From the NCBI GenBank assembly GCA_963770995.1, contig CAVYRS010000005.1:930001-994000 (forward strand): a stretch of 64,000 nucleotides of DNA, read 5' to 3'. The notes beneath the pieces were generated by a model, which saw only the letters and a program-made list of their open reading frames with translations, was not told the origin of the DNA and did not search any database. Below, in pieces: positions 25,945-35,712 of this stretch. How positions within the stretch are numbered: position 1 is the first letter of the stretch; every line of letters starts with the position of its first letter. Both the position numbers and the translations under genes were made by a program. The DNA is from CAVSWN01 sp963770995 (GTDB taxonomy: Bacteria > Acidobacteriota > Vicinamibacteria > Vicinamibacterales > CAVVIG01).

Positions 25945-26276
25945 CTACACCCTCGCCGTGATCCGCTGGAGCAGGGTCTTCACGTGCTCTCGACGCTCGC
26001 CGAATGAGATGAGTGGCGTCACCTTTGACTCAGCCACCGTCCACACCGGCAGGCTCGTGACGACTCGTCAACGTCCTCCAAAGAATCCGCTTCGACCATG
26101 AATCGCAGCGCGACTTCGCCGACGACTGCTCCGCCGCTCAGAATCGTTCCTTCCGCAACGAGCCGCTCTCCGCGCTCGAGCGTTGGGAAGATCACTTGCT
26201 CGATGAACGTTCGGCCGGTTTCCGGCGTCGGCGTACTACCGGGATTGATACGATCAAGCTCAACCAGGAACAGCAT
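25945..26276 (-). pseudogene. Muconolactone-isomerase-like small protein, single-base frameshift
   Basis: The start at 26276 (MLFLVELDRINPGSTPTPET) follows AGGAGG. The frame proceeds through FIEQVIFPTLERGERLVAEG and LRFMVEADSLEDVDE, then breaks near 26063, where one base seems lost. In the corrected frame it ends LVTSLPVWTVAESKVTPLIS...ARV at 25945. This dimeric ferredoxin-like fold resembles muconolactone delta-isomerase and DUF3303-type proteins. Position between the FAD subunit gene and the ABM gene fits an aromatic-catabolism cassette. Confidence 0.65.
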
Positions 26277-26290
26277 GGGACGTCCTCCTG

Positions 26291-27139
26291 TCAAGAAGGT
26301 TGGATCGATGATCCGTGCGACAACACCAGCACGCCAGCCTTCGCGTTATCTGTCAACGCAACGGCGCGCCTGGCCAGCACGCCAGCAAGGTGCGCGCGAT
26401 ACTCAGCATCAGCGAAGAGGTCCTCGGCAAGACGCTCGGTCGATAGCCGAATGCCGTTCAGCCGCTCAGGGAGGAATGAAGCGGCGAGGGCCTTCTCGGC
26501 GTCGTACCAGCGAAATGCACCATCGACACGGGCACCAGTGACGGCGACGCGAGGGGTACCATCGGCCACGACAGCCGTGAAGACGCCGACCATCGCGTAA
26601 CGAGCCGCCGGGTTCAGGAACTTGACGTAGGAGGACCGCCGTGCAAGAGGGAAGGTCGCGGACGTGACGATCTCTCCGGGGTCGAGCGTCGTCCGACGAT
26701 CGCCAGCGAAGAACTCCGCCGACGCAATGTGTCGTCTCGTCGTGTGCAACGTCGCGTCGAGCGCGAGGCAGGCTGCGGGATAGTCGCCGGCCGGCTCGTT
26801 GGCTGCGACGGCGCCGCCCAATGTGCCTCTGTGACGAACGGCGGGATCACCGATATGGCCCACCAACGCCGCCAGCACAGGTAGATGTTGATGCAGAACC
26901 GGCGAACGAGCGACCTCGGCGTGCGGCGCACCCGCTCCGATCGAGATCGCATTGTCACGAAGTTCGATGTGCCTCGGGAGAAGTCCTGTGATGTCGACGA
27001 GGCTGGCTGGGACGTGCCAACCGAGTTTCATGTCCCGCAGAAGCGTCTGTCCGCCGGCGAGCAGCATCGCGCCATCTTCGCAGGCGAGCCGCCGAGCTTC
27101 GTCGAGCGAGCCCGGACGCCGATAGATGAAGTCATGCAT
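26291..27139 (-). CDS. Molybdenum hydroxylase FAD-binding subunit (CoxM-like)
   Basis: This medium subunit carries electrons from the iron-sulfur protein to FAD. The 282 residues include the FAD motifs AMLLAGGQTLLRDMKLG (family G-G-Q-S/T) and VRHRGTLGGAVAANEPAGDY (T-x-G-G). Start 27139 (MHDFIYRRPGSLDEA) is the family norm; it overlaps the small-subunit stop by 8 bp. With the two genes upstream it forms a large-small-medium operon read leftwards. The substrate may be an aldehyde or N-heterocycle. Confidence 0.9.
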   Translation of the reverse strand: MHDFIYRRPGSLDEARRLACEDGAMLLAGGQTLLRDMKLGWHVPASLVDITGLLPRHIELRDNAISIGAGAPHAEVARSPVLHQHLPVLAALVGHIGDPAVRHRGTLGGAVAANEPAGDYPAACLALDATLHTTRRHIASAEFFAGDRRTTLDPGEIVTSATFPLARRSSYVKFLNPAARYAMVGVFTAVVADGTPRVAVTGARVDGAFRWYDAEKALAASFLPERLNGIRLSTERLAEDLFADAEYRAHLAGVLARRAVALTDNAKAGVLVLSHGSSIQPS

Positions 27140-27626
27140 GATTGCCTTCAGGTGGCTGGTTCCGCATGGCCCTGGCGCCTGCGGCGATCGCCTCGACGAT
27201 GTTGTGATACCCGGTGCAGCGACAGATGTTGCCTTTGAGCTCCTCGCGAATCGTCGGCTCGTCCAACTCGTTGGAGCGCTTCGCAATGTCGATTGCCATC
27301 ATCACCATCCCGGACGTGCAGTAGCCGCACTGGAGCGCGTGGTGCTCCCGGAAGGCGGCCTGCATTGGATGGAGCGGAGCGTCAGTCGCAGCCAGTCCCT
27401 CGATGGTGGTGACCGTTGCGCCTTCGCACTGTAATGCGAGCATCGTGCACGACTTCACGGCCTTTCCATCGACATGCACGACGCAGGCGCCGCACTGGGT
27501 TGTCTCGCACCCGACGTGTGTACCGGTCAGGCCGAGGCTCTCCCTCAGAAATTCCACAAGCAGAGTGCGCCCCTCGACGACCCGATGGACTGCGCGACCG
27601 TTCACGTTCATCGACAGTTCGGGCAT
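27132..27626 (-). CDS. Molybdenum hydroxylase [2Fe-2S] subunit (CoxS-like)
   Basis: The 164-residue small subunit carries two [2Fe-2S] clusters. The plant-ferredoxin-type site is GCETTQCGACVVHVDGKAVK with Cys40, 45, 48 and a fourth at 60. The second site is QCGYCTSGM with Cys100 and 103, then NICRCTGYHNI with Cys135 and 137. Start 27626 (MPELSMNVNGRAVH) follows GGTGGAAG. It overlaps the end of the large-subunit gene by 19 bp and the start of the FAD gene by 8 bp, showing tight translational coupling. Confidence 0.92.
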   Translation of the reverse strand: MPELSMNVNGRAVHRVVEGRTLLVEFLRESLGLTGTHVGCETTQCGACVVHVDGKAVKSCTMLALQCEGATVTTIEGLAATDAPLHPMQAAFREHHALQCGYCTSGMVMMAIDIAKRSNELDEPTIREELKGNICRCTGYHNIVEAIAAGARAMRNQPPEGNHA

Positions 27627-30167
27627 TCTTCCACCCTCAACGTTTCCGCTCTCGTTGACTCGGGGCAGCGGCGAGCGAGCGAATCTGAATCTGACAGAGC
27701 GCGCGCGGTCTGAATGGCGCGCCACACGCGCATAGGTGTCATGGGCATCGGAATGTCTCGCACGCCAAGCGGCGCCAGTGCGTCCAGAACCGCATTGACG
27801 ACCGCCGGCGTCGCACCGATCGTGGCTCCCTCGCCGACTCCCCTCACCCCAAGCGGGTTCATTGTTGTCGGGACCTCCGTGTGGCCGCATTCGAATGCGG
27901 GCAGGTCCGTAGCGTGCGGCATCGCGTAGTCGCTGAAGCCGCGAACCAGCGGCTCGCCGCCGCTGCCGTAGCTGACGGTCTCCATCAGCGCCTGGCCTAT
28001 CCCCTGCGCCGCTCCGCCGTGCGCCTGACCATCGATGAGCAATGGGTTCACGGCTCGACCGCAGTCGTCGACCGCGATGTGGCGCAGCAACGCGACTTGA
28101 CCCGTCTCGGCGTCGACCTCTACGACGGCCACATGCGCGCCGTAGTCAAACGAGAGGTCCCTGGGGTCGAAGAAATGCGTCTCGTCGAGGCCGGGTGTCA
28201 TGCCGAGCGGGAGGTCATGACCGAGATGCGCCTCGCGGGCGACGTCGGCAAACGTCACGACCTCGGCGTCACGGCGGATCTCGAGATCGAAGCCGCTGCG
28301 GCGTTTGAAGACGACCGGCAGAACCCTTTGGGCAACTTGCTTGGTGGAGTGCGCAATCGCGGCCGTCGGGCCCGCATGCGCAATCGGGCGGAAGACACTG
28401 TTCTCATATCTGAGATCACGTGGCCGCACCTGCAGTTTGTACGCGGCAATACGTGTCGCTTTCTGCATGATCTTCTGCGCAGCCTCGTACACGGCCGAAC
28501 CACCAATCGCCATCGATCGCGAATTGTAAGGTACCAGTCCCGAACGGCACGGCCTGTGTGTCGCCTTCCACGACTTCGATGTTGCCCACGGGGATACCAA
28601 GTGTGCTGGCTGCGATTTGGGCGAGACTGGTCGCGTGGCCCTGACCGGTGCTTTGGGTGCCGCAGAAGACCGTCGCGTGGCCGTCGGCGTGTACGACGAC
28701 GCGGGCGCTTTCATGGCCGGCGCGCCAGAACCCGATCGGGCCCATCGCGATCGAGGGGCCAACCCCGGAGCTCTCCGCGAACGTCGCAAGCCCTATCCCG
28801 AAATGACGTCCCTCGGCGCGCAGCCGGGTTTGCTGGCGCCGCAACTCAGCGTAGCCCGCAAGTTGCAGGGCTTTGTCCATGTTTGCGGCGTAGTCGCCCG
28901 AATCGAGGGTGAACCCGGTGGGCAGCTTGTGCGGCATGGCGGAAGGCGAGACGAAATTCGCCCGCCGCACGTCAACAGGATCGTGTCCGAGCGCTCTTGC
29001 GAGATCGTCCACAACCCGCTCGATGAGGAATGTCGCCTCGGGATGGCCCGCACCGCGGTACGGACCGGTCGGCGTACGGTTCGTGTAGACGCCGATCACC
29101 TCCGTGTCGACGTTACGGATGTCGTAAGGTCCTGTGACAGACATGCCAGTGTTGATGGCGGGCACACCGGGTCCCATCCCAAGCGCATACGCTCCGATAT
29201 CCGCGAGGATGCGCGTGCGGAGCCCGACGATCCGTCCGTCTCGCCGAGCCGCGAGCTCCACGTACAGGATCTGATCGCGCCCGTGAGTCGTCGCGACAAA
29301 ACTCTCGCGGCGGCCTTCTAGCCAGGCACATGGCCGGCCAGTGCGAATCGACAGCAGCGCACAGAGGACGTCTTCGGCATAGAAGCCGAGCTTGGCGCCA
29401 AAACCGCCACCGATGTCGGGGGCGACGAGCCGGAGCTTGTGCAGCGGGAACCCGAGGCAATGGGCCAGGGAACGAGCGTGCGTATGTGGCAATTGACTGG
29501 AGGTGTAGTGCGTCAGATGGCCCGATCGGCTGTCGAATGCTGACAGGACCGCCCGCCCCTCGAGGGATGCGGCAGTGACGCGGTTGTTGGTGAGACGCTG
29601 CCGAATGACGCAATCGGCTTCGGCGAACGCACGATCGATGTGCCCGCCGGCCCGGTGAAATCGGAATGCAATGTTGCCTGGAGCCGCGTCGTGCAAACGG
29701 GGCGCGCGCTCGTCAAGCGCAGCCTCTTGTTCGGCCACTGCTGGGAGCTGCTCGAAGTCGAGGGCGATCGCGTTGAGTGCGTCCTCCGCGTCGTGCGCGG
29801 TTTCCGCCGCAACTGCCACGACAGGCTCTCCAATATACCGCACACGATCTCTAGCCAGGATCGGATGCTGAGGCACGACCACCATGCCGGGAGCCACCCA
29901 ATCGCAGGGGAGATCGCCGATGTTCGTCAAGTCGCTCGCCGTGAGCACATCCACAACGCCAGGCATGGAACGCACGTTCGTCGTGTCGACGGAGAGAACG
30001 TGGGCGTGCGCATACGGCGAACGCAGGACCTTCATGCGCAGGGCATTCGAAGCCGCGACGAGATCCGACACATAGCGGCCGCCGCCTCGCAACAGACGCT
30101 CGTCTTCGAGGCGCGCTATGGACCGTCCGACGCCGCTGCCTGTGTCTTCAACGGAGAATGGTTTCAT
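27608..30167 (-). pseudogene. Molybdenum hydroxylase large (molybdopterin-binding) subunit, single-base frameshift
   Basis: Two overlapping frames together encode one CoxL/XdhB-type subunit. The first runs from MKPFSVEDTGSGVGRSIARL (30167) through VAPDIGGGFGAKLGFYAEDV and TGPYRGAGHPEATFLIERVV to VVEGDTQAVPFGTGT. The second resumes as YNSRSMAIGGSAVYEAAQKI and continues to DDCGRAVNPLLIDGQAHGG, GIGQALMETVSYGSGGEPL and GVGEGATIGATPA (the catalytic-Glu loop). One extra base at 28528-28529 causes the break. The AYRCSFR loop of true CO dehydrogenase is absent, so an aldehyde or N-heterocycle oxidase is more likely. Corrected length is about 850 residues. Confidence 0.85.
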
Positions 30168-30591
30168 TCAGACCACCAAGTCGAATGGCAGTCGCACCAG
30201 GGGTTTCGTCCGGGCTAATCGCGCGGACGTTGTGCATACTCGCTGCCAGAGTGCGCCGCTCCTTTGGCTTTCGTGAACACGTCCCACTCTGCACTGGCGC
30301 TTTACGTTCTTGTTCAGAGCCAAGGTGACGCCACGGCGACTTGCTTTTGTTTACTCGGTTGTTACAACCGTGACTCTACCGTGAGCGACGCCGCGCTGAA
30401 TCACCGTCGGGCAGCTGGGTAAGCAGACCCCACCTCATCAAACGTCGGACGCTCTGCAAGCGACCGCTCGATTACTCGAGAAGTTGCTTGCGGACGCCTG
30501 CGACATCGGCGGCTCGCCGCAGCGGATGGGATCGCCAGGCGCATCAAATGCCCGAGTGTCACTCCGAGGTTCAAGTTGGAATCTCCGTATG
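30168..30591. other. Intergenic region; promoter side of the molybdenum hydroxylase operon
   Basis: No gene was found. A locally AT-richer stretch around 30300-30380 (CTTTTGTTTACTCGGTTGTTACAA) is a possible promoter area for the leftward operon. Confidence 0.4.
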
Positions 30592-31428
30592 TCATCCGAG
30601 TCCGGTGGCGCGCGCGGTCAAAAACAAACCTGCCCCGATGACGACGGCTCCGATGGCGCGCGGGACGCGCTCACCGGCTGGTGCGAGACGTTCAACGGAG
30701 ATGGCTGCCGCCACGACAGCCATGGCGTAAAGGTTCATCACGCCGATGACCAGGAGGATTGCGATTAGACTCGCACAGCAGCAGCCGCAGTGGAGTCCGA
30801 GGCTTAGGCCGTGTCGCCAGGCCGTGCGGGCGTCGGCCGACAACGCGCGGCCGCGCCCGGGCGCCTCTCGGCAGCAGGCCAGGTGACGTGCCTTCCATGG
30901 GCTGAACTGGAGCGCGCCGGCGATGAGGACGACCACGCCGGCCGCGATCGGCACGGCTCGCGCCAGCCCAGGCTGCTGCATCTCGAGCTCCGCGAGCGTG
31001 GCGCCCAACGGAAAGACGGCCATTCCGAACGCGGTCCAGACGAAGAAGTAACCCGCGCCCACGATCGCGGTCAGTGGGCCGAGGCGCGTCGCGCCTGTCC
31101 TGCCGACGTCCTGGCGGTACCGCCGCAGCATGAAGACCAGGGACGGCAGCATCATCGCCACCATCATCACGACCCACATGCCGAGGAACGACGCCGCGGC
31201 GCCGGCCCACGTCTGACCGGGCATCCGCATCCACGCCATCGACATCGTCCAGCCGCCCGGCATCGGCATCCCGCCCATCGCCGACATGGACGTGCACCAG
31301 GCGATCGTGATCGTCGCGCTGCCTGTGAAGAGCAACGCGGAGACGCCAAGGAACGCTGCCTCGGAGGGTCGATCGGAAGCCATGCGTCGTGAGATTTCTC
31401 GTTCCGCGGTTGCAGCCACGACAACCAC
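30592..31428 (-). CDS. DUF2182 integral membrane protein
   Basis: A polytopic protein with about seven hydrophobic segments, e.g. FLGMWVVMMVAMMLPSLVFM, AIVGAGYFFVWTAFGMAVF and IAAGVVVLIAGALQFSPWK. The Met-rich MWVVMMVAMMLPS and the motif SLGLHCGCCCASLI, with clustered Cys/His, are hallmarks of DUF2182, described as a predicted metal-binding membrane family. The function is unknown. A GTG at 31428 or 31419 follows GAGGAAG; ATG at 31383 is an alternative. It follows the DUF899 gene by 6 bp, so the two are one operon. Confidence 0.85.
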   Translation of the reverse strand: MVVVAATAEREISRRMASDRPSEAAFLGVSALLFTGSATITIAWCTSMSAMGGMPMPGGWTMSMAWMRMPGQTWAGAAASFLGMWVVMMVAMMLPSLVFMLRRYRQDVGRTGATRLGPLTAIVGAGYFFVWTAFGMAVFPLGATLAELEMQQPGLARAVPIAAGVVVLIAGALQFSPWKARHLACCREAPGRGRALSADARTAWRHGLSLGLHCGCCCASLIAILLVIGVMNLYAMAVVAAAISVERLAPAGERVPRAIGAVVIGAGLFLTARATGLG

Positions 31429-31434
31429 CCTTCC

Positions 31435-32217
31435 TCAGCCCTTTCGGAAGGCGGCTTCTCCAGCGTCGGACACCTCAACCCACTTCCGGTCGGGCGAGGC
31501 CCCGGCGTCGTAGTTGTCGTGCCAGTTCCACCACTTGTACGGCGGCGTCTGCGGGTAGCCCTGCGGCGAGTCTTCCCACTCCTCCTGGCGCCCGAGCGCC
31601 GTGATGTCGAGATAGTTCCAAGTGCTCCCCATCTGCTCGTCGCCGCGGCTGTTGATGAAGTAAGTGCGGAACACGGTGTCGCCGTTGCGGATGAACGCGT
31701 TCGTGCCGTGCCACTCGTCCACGCCGAAATCGGTGTCGAAGCTGTCCGTGATGCTGTACCACGGCATGTTCCAGCCCATTCGTGCCTTCAGGCGCTCGAT
31801 GTCCGTCAGCGGCGCGCGCGAGACGAACGCGAGCGTGGTGTCGCGTGCGTTCAGATGAGCGACATGAGCAACCTGGTCGGCCACCATGGAGCAGCCGCGG
31901 CAGGCATGTTCGGGCCAGCCGTACACTCCAGGCTCGAAGAAGGCGCGGTAGACGATCAGCTGACGGCGGCCGTCGAACAGGTCGAGCAGGCTCGCCTTAC
32001 CCTTCGGCCCGTCGAACGCGTACGCCTTCTCCACGGCCAGCCACGGCATCCGCCGACGCTCGGCGGCCAGCGCGTCACGCGCGTGGGTCAACGCCTTCTC
32101 CTTCACGAGGAGCTGCTGGCGCGCAGCTTCCCACTCCTGCGCCGACACGACCGGGGGTGTGTTCATTGGAAGTCGCCCCATCTCCGGCTCCGTATCTCCG
32201 TCTTTGTTTCTGTTCAT
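31435..32217 (-). CDS. DUF899 thioredoxin-like protein
   Basis: A 260-residue DUF899 protein, thought to adopt a thioredoxin-like fold. The N-terminal helix VSAQEWEAARQQLLVKEKAL is followed by RRRMPWLAVEKAYAFDGPKG, then HACRGCSMVADQ with a CxxC pair, then WYSITDSFDTDFGVDEWHG, and closing PYKWWNWHDNY. Paralogs at 40028 and 49933 keep the CxxC. Oxidoreductase activity is inferred, not shown. Start 32217 follows GAGGAGAGCGAG. Confidence 0.88.
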   Translation of the reverse strand: MNRNKDGDTEPEMGRLPMNTPPVVSAQEWEAARQQLLVKEKALTHARDALAAERRRMPWLAVEKAYAFDGPKGKASLLDLFDGRRQLIVYRAFFEPGVYGWPEHACRGCSMVADQVAHVAHLNARDTTLAFVSRAPLTDIERLKARMGWNMPWYSITDSFDTDFGVDEWHGTNAFIRNGDTVFRTYFINSRGDEQMGSTWNYLDITALGRQEEWEDSPQGYPQTPPYKWWNWHDNYDAGASPDRKWVEVSDAGEAAFRKG

Positions 32218-32504
32218 CTCGCTCTCCTCGTTCTTACTTTCTTGCCGCTGAGCGTTGCCGTTGCCGAACGCGTAGTTCCCTCCCCTTCGTCACGTGTCCC
32301 AATCGTTTCGTTCCGTTCTCGCGACGATCTGGTGGTTCTTGGTCATGACCTAAACGTAGCGCGGGGATGGAAATGTTGGGAGTGACAAATGTGGCGGGAT
32401 TCCGATGGACTGGTTGAGCTCGGCCGATGCGGGCGCCGTTTCTCATTAAGTCTTGTCCAGTAAGAAGCTCCGCTGCGCCCGTGATGAGAACCACCACCCG
32501 CGAA

Positions 32505-33005
32505 TTAGGCATGTCGGATCTCCGCCTTCTCGGGTCGGAGCAGGATTCGGAACACAAGGGCGTGCGTCACGAGGAGAAGCGGCACGAGCACGGTTGGAAT
32601 GAAGTACGCGGCACCCTGCAGGCCAGGTGCGATCCCTACGCCCAGGCGATTGCCCTGATAGAACGCGTTGAGCAGATCGACGGTGCCGACGATGTTGAAC
32701 AGCCACACGATGATGGTCCCTGGCGGACTCCCCACGGTTGCGATCGCAGCGAGGGCGAGCAGCGAGGTCGAAAGGTCCCCATAGGCGGCGGGACGCGCGA
32801 AAGCATCGGGCAGGTCCAGCGAGACTACCCCCGGCACGAGAAACGCCAACCCGACGAATCGAAAGGCATGTAACAGGAGCAGCGGTCGAAGCGCCTCAGC
32901 GCGTGGTCTATCACGGAGCGCGGGCCAGATGTATCGCGCGCCGATCAGGCCCCACACGACCACGCCGAGGAGGACGCTAATCCCGAAGATCACCTGCGGT
33001 GTCAT
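32505..33005 (-). CDS. Conserved membrane protein of unknown function
   Basis: A 166-residue protein with four predicted membrane helices: IFGISVLLGVVVWGLIGARY, LLLHAFRFVGLAFLVPGVVS, TIIVWLFNIVGTVDLLNAFY and YFIPTVLVPLLLVTHALVF. No catalytic motif is seen. It follows the DoxX gene by 17 bp, so the two are likely co-transcribed and may respond to the same signal. I do not recognise a named family with confidence. Confidence 0.7.
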   Translation of the reverse strand: MTPQVIFGISVLLGVVVWGLIGARYIWPALRDRPRAEALRPLLLLHAFRFVGLAFLVPGVVSLDLPDAFARPAAYGDLSTSLLALAAIATVGSPPGTIIVWLFNIVGTVDLLNAFYQGNRLGVGIAPGLQGAAYFIPTVLVPLLLVTHALVFRILLRPEKAEIRHA

Positions 33006-33022
33006 CAGCGCCTCGGTGCAGA

Positions 33023-33439
33023 TTAACCGGTTGTCGATCTGCTGAAAGCGCGTAGCTCACTGTCTGCGCCCCGAGCGGGGATGGGCACGACGCGATACCG
33101 CACATACGCGACGAACGTCGCGATGCCAAACAGGATGAACGTGGTTGCTGCCGAGCTCATCTCGCCACGTGCGAGGTGGAAGACGGTGGCGGACACCGTC
33201 ACGATCATGATCCCGGCGGCCGCATAGATAACCAGCCATGGCAGTACCCGGGTGACTCCCGGAAGTGTGAGCCCGACGGCCGCGAGCACCTCAGCCACGC
33301 CGAGAAAGAGCTGGAACCATCTCGGCAGCGATGCGTTCATCTGGTCGACAAGCTCGGCGGGTGGTGACAAGAAGAGCCATCCATGGGCGAGGAATGCGAT
33401 TGCAAGCAGCGCCTGTAGGACCCAAAGCAGGATGTTCAT
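33023..33439 (-). CDS. DoxX family membrane protein
   Basis: A 138-residue protein of four helices. Start 33439 (MNILLWVLQALLAIAFLAHG) follows GGAGAG. The sequence WFQLFLGVAEVLAAVGLTLP and WLVIYAAAGIMIVTVSATVF are typical of the DoxX family, linked to thiol and oxidative-stress responses. A close paralog lies at 46201-46620 (MSILLWVLQTLLAVAFFAHG), with most helix residues shared. The operon includes the membrane protein downstream; a TetR gene lies upstream in the same direction. Confidence 0.87.
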   Translation of the reverse strand: MNILLWVLQALLAIAFLAHGWLFLSPPAELVDQMNASLPRWFQLFLGVAEVLAAVGLTLPGVTRVLPWLVIYAAAGIMIVTVSATVFHLARGEMSSAATTFILFGIATFVAYVRYRVVPIPARGADSELRAFSRSTTG

Positions 33440-33636
33440 AACTCTCCTCCGTTCTCTGTTGACTCGTCGAACTGGGACGGCTCGGATCGACACGCGTCCG
33501 TTTCGATATACGTCCTCCTCTTGGCTGGCCGGATCAGCTAGGCGGTTCGCAACGTCGCTCCGCGGCGCACGCCAGACATGCCTAAGACGTTGCGATGCGC
33601 TAGATGACGGCTGTCATTCTTTAATCCAAAAAGAGA

Positions 33637-34215
33637 TCACGCCTTTATGGCCGCGAGATAGAATTTTCTCGCGCCCTCGAGAATGGTCCGTCGATCCTGC
33701 TCGTCAGTGAAAGCCCGAGCGATCGTCAGCGTGCCGGCCATCCCCGTGAAGAGCGCAATCGTCTTCTGACGGCGCTCATCGACCGGGCCCGGCATGTATT
33801 GCTCCATCCGGCGGATATGGGCACGCAATGCCCGCAGAAACGGACCGCGCGATCCTTTCGGTCGACGTGCAACATCGGACGCCAAGGCGGCAACGGGGCA
33901 TCCGCCGGCGATATCCGCACAATGTCTGAGGTCGAGATACGCGTCGATCAGTGCCTGCATCTCCCCGCCTGGCGGTGCTTTCTGAACCGCGGCGACGGCG
34001 CGGTCGCCGGACTCCTTGAGGGCCGCCACAAATGCTTCGGCCACAAGGCCCTCCTTGCTGCCGAAGTGCCGATAGAAGCCGCCGTGCGTCAGGCGGAGAT
34101 CGCGCATCAAGTCGGCGATGGCCGCCCCTTCGGTTCCGCGGCTGCGAAATCGGCGCGACGCGGCGCGGACGATGCGCTCGCGTGTCTGCTGCTTGTGATC
34201 CGCGGAGTAACGCAT
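33637..34215 (-). CDS. TetR-family transcriptional regulator
   Basis: A 192-residue repressor. The N-terminal HTH is RERIVRAASRRFRSRGTEGA then IADLMRDLRLTHGGFYRHFG, a classic TetR recognition helix. The ligand domain includes GGCPVAALASDVARRPKGSR, as in the YxaF/LmrA-type subgroup. A palindrome lies 12 bp upstream of the start. Likely targets are itself and the DoxX operon downstream (inference). Confidence 0.88.
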   Translation of the reverse strand: MRYSADHKQQTRERIVRAASRRFRSRGTEGAAIADLMRDLRLTHGGFYRHFGSKEGLVAEAFVAALKESGDRAVAAVQKAPPGGEMQALIDAYLDLRHCADIAGGCPVAALASDVARRPKGSRGPFLRALRAHIRRMEQYMPGPVDERRQKTIALFTGMAGTLTIARAFTDEQDRRTILEGARKFYLAAIKA

Positions 34216-34227
34216 AACACTGATGTT

Positions 34228-34245
34228 AGATGATATACATCATCT
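34228..34245 (-). promoter_or_regulatory. TetR-type palindromic operator
   Basis: AGATGATATACATCATCT has perfect 7-bp arms (AGATGAT/ATCATCT) with a 4-bp centre. It sits just upstream of the TetR gene start at 34215, where an autoregulatory site is expected. Confidence 0.6.
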
Positions 34246-34434
34246 CATTGACTCGTTGCAAATCGATCTTACGCTCCAGCTGGCGAGCACCCGACCGGCT
34301 TCGAAACGCTCGTTTCGGCTGCCTGTCCAGTGGCGCTGCGCCTTGGCGTCGCACCGGCGCTCGACGAGTCGCGACTGGTTTCTGCGCTGTGGTGGGTGTG
34401 ATGCGTGGCTGGTCTGTTCGGCAGAGGCTTCTGG

Positions 34435-35412
34435 TCACACCGCCAGCGAGAGGCCGCGCACGTGCTGCGGCGACGTCGCATAGCTGGCCACGCGGCGCCA
34501 ACTTTTCCCACCGTCGTCCGAACGGTGCACGCCACGCTCATCCGCAGCCCACAGCTCTCCACCTTTCGCGCCGGCGCACAGCAGCGGCGCGATTGTGGTC
34601 GCTGGCTCCGGCCAGCCGTCACGCACGCGCTCCCAGCGCTCGCGAGTGAGACGGCGGTACAACCGGCCATCCGAGCGGCCAGCCACGTACGCGGAGTGCG
34701 GGCCGGACGAGGCCGATACCACGACGACCTCCGGGTGCTCCGGATCGATCGCGACGCTGCGCAAGTAGCCGACCTCGAGACCGGCGCTGGGTGAGCGCCA
34801 CGTCGCGCCGGCGTCGTCGCTCTCGAAATATCCATCGCCAGCCGAGACGCGGAGGTTATCAGGTGCGTTGCGGTGAACGGCGAGCTCGTGGGTGTCCCAC
34901 GGTCCACCAGCGACGCGGTCGCGCCAGGTGCGGCCGCCATCGATCGTGGACACGAGCGCGCCGGCCTCGATCGCGACCCAGAGTCGTTTCGGCTCGAGTG
35001 GGTGGCACCCAATCCAACGCACGTGATGAGTGTCCGGTCTCGGCGGAAAGGACCACTCCGACGACGAGGACAATGTCTCCAATCGGCTGGTCTGCTCCCA
35101 CGTAGTACCAGTGTCCGCTGAGCGCCACACTTCGCTCGGCTCGGTACCCACCCACACCGCGTCCCGCTCCGCGGGGCTCGCGGTGACGGCCATAATCAGC
35201 CGGCCCGCGAGTCCGAGCGCCTGCCAGGATCTTCCGCCATCGTCGCTCCTGAACACGCCGCCCCGATGGGTGCCACACCACGCACGCCCGTGAACCAGGG
35301 GGTCCGCTGCGAGGCACGTGGGGCGGTCGCCGATCCCCTGCGCCGGCGCGGAGGTTCCTCGCTCAACGTCAATGGCGATCACTTCGCGATCGGTGGCGAC
35401 CAGGATCAGCAT
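34435..35412 (-). CDS. Sialidase/BNR-repeat beta-propeller protein
   Basis: A 325-residue protein with Asp-box repeats of the BNR type: FRSDDGGRSWQALGL, WRSADTGTTWEQTS, VSTIDGGRTWRDRV, FESDDAGATWRSPS and HRSDDGGKSWRRVA. These mark blades of a beta-propeller as in VPS10/sialidase-like proteins. No signal peptide is visible and the sialidase active-site Arg triad is not obvious, so enzymatic activity should not be assumed. It lies 15 bp behind a small hypothetical gene in the same direction. Confidence 0.85.
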   Translation of the reverse strand: MLILVATDREVIAIDVERGTSAPAQGIGDRPTCLAADPLVHGRAWCGTHRGGVFRSDDGGRSWQALGLAGRLIMAVTASPAERDAVWVGTEPSEVWRSADTGTTWEQTSRLETLSSSSEWSFPPRPDTHHVRWIGCHPLEPKRLWVAIEAGALVSTIDGGRTWRDRVAGGPWDTHELAVHRNAPDNLRVSAGDGYFESDDAGATWRSPSAGLEVGYLRSVAIDPEHPEVVVVSASSGPHSAYVAGRSDGRLYRRLTRERWERVRDGWPEPATTIAPLLCAGAKGGELWAADERGVHRSDDGGKSWRRVASYATSPQHVRGLSLAV

Positions 35413-35427
35413 TGATCACTTCACCCT

Positions 35428-35712
35428 TCAATGATTGTCGCGCCAGTAGCGGAGGACCGAGCTGAACAACATCGCTGACCAGCCTTCCTCAGTTTCACGC
35501 TCAGGCCACGGCGCACTGTCGAACCGGCGCTTGAGGTCGTCGAGCGCGCCCTGCGGTACGTCGGTCGATGGCTTCAACCAGGAAACGCTGAGCGGATCGA
35601 CTAAGGACCGACAATACACGCGCGTGGCCTCGTCGAGCGGATGCATACATTCGATCCGCGTCCCTTCCGCAGTCACATCGCGCAGTTCGCGGCTTGGCTG
35701 CGCGTTACCCAT
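35428..35712 (-). CDS. Hypothetical protein
   Basis: About 94 residues (start MGNAQPSREL uncertain; 35754 and 35646 are alternatives). It reads LDDLKRRFDSAPWPERETEEGW and FSSVLRYWRDNH at the end. No known motif was recognised. Its spacing of 15 bp to the BNR gene supports a shared operon. The open frame overlaps nothing else convincing. Confidence 0.45.
   Translation of the reverse strand: MGNAQPSRELRDVTAEGTRIECMHPLDEATRVYCRSLVDPLSVSWLKPSTDVPQGALDDLKRRFDSAPWPERETEEGWSAMLFSSVLRYWRDNH

Noticed and set aside
26291..30167. Carbon monoxide dehydrogenase (coxMSL) operon
   Set aside because: The large subunit lacks the AYRCSFR active-site loop, and gene order is large-small-medium; a related hydroxylase is more likely.
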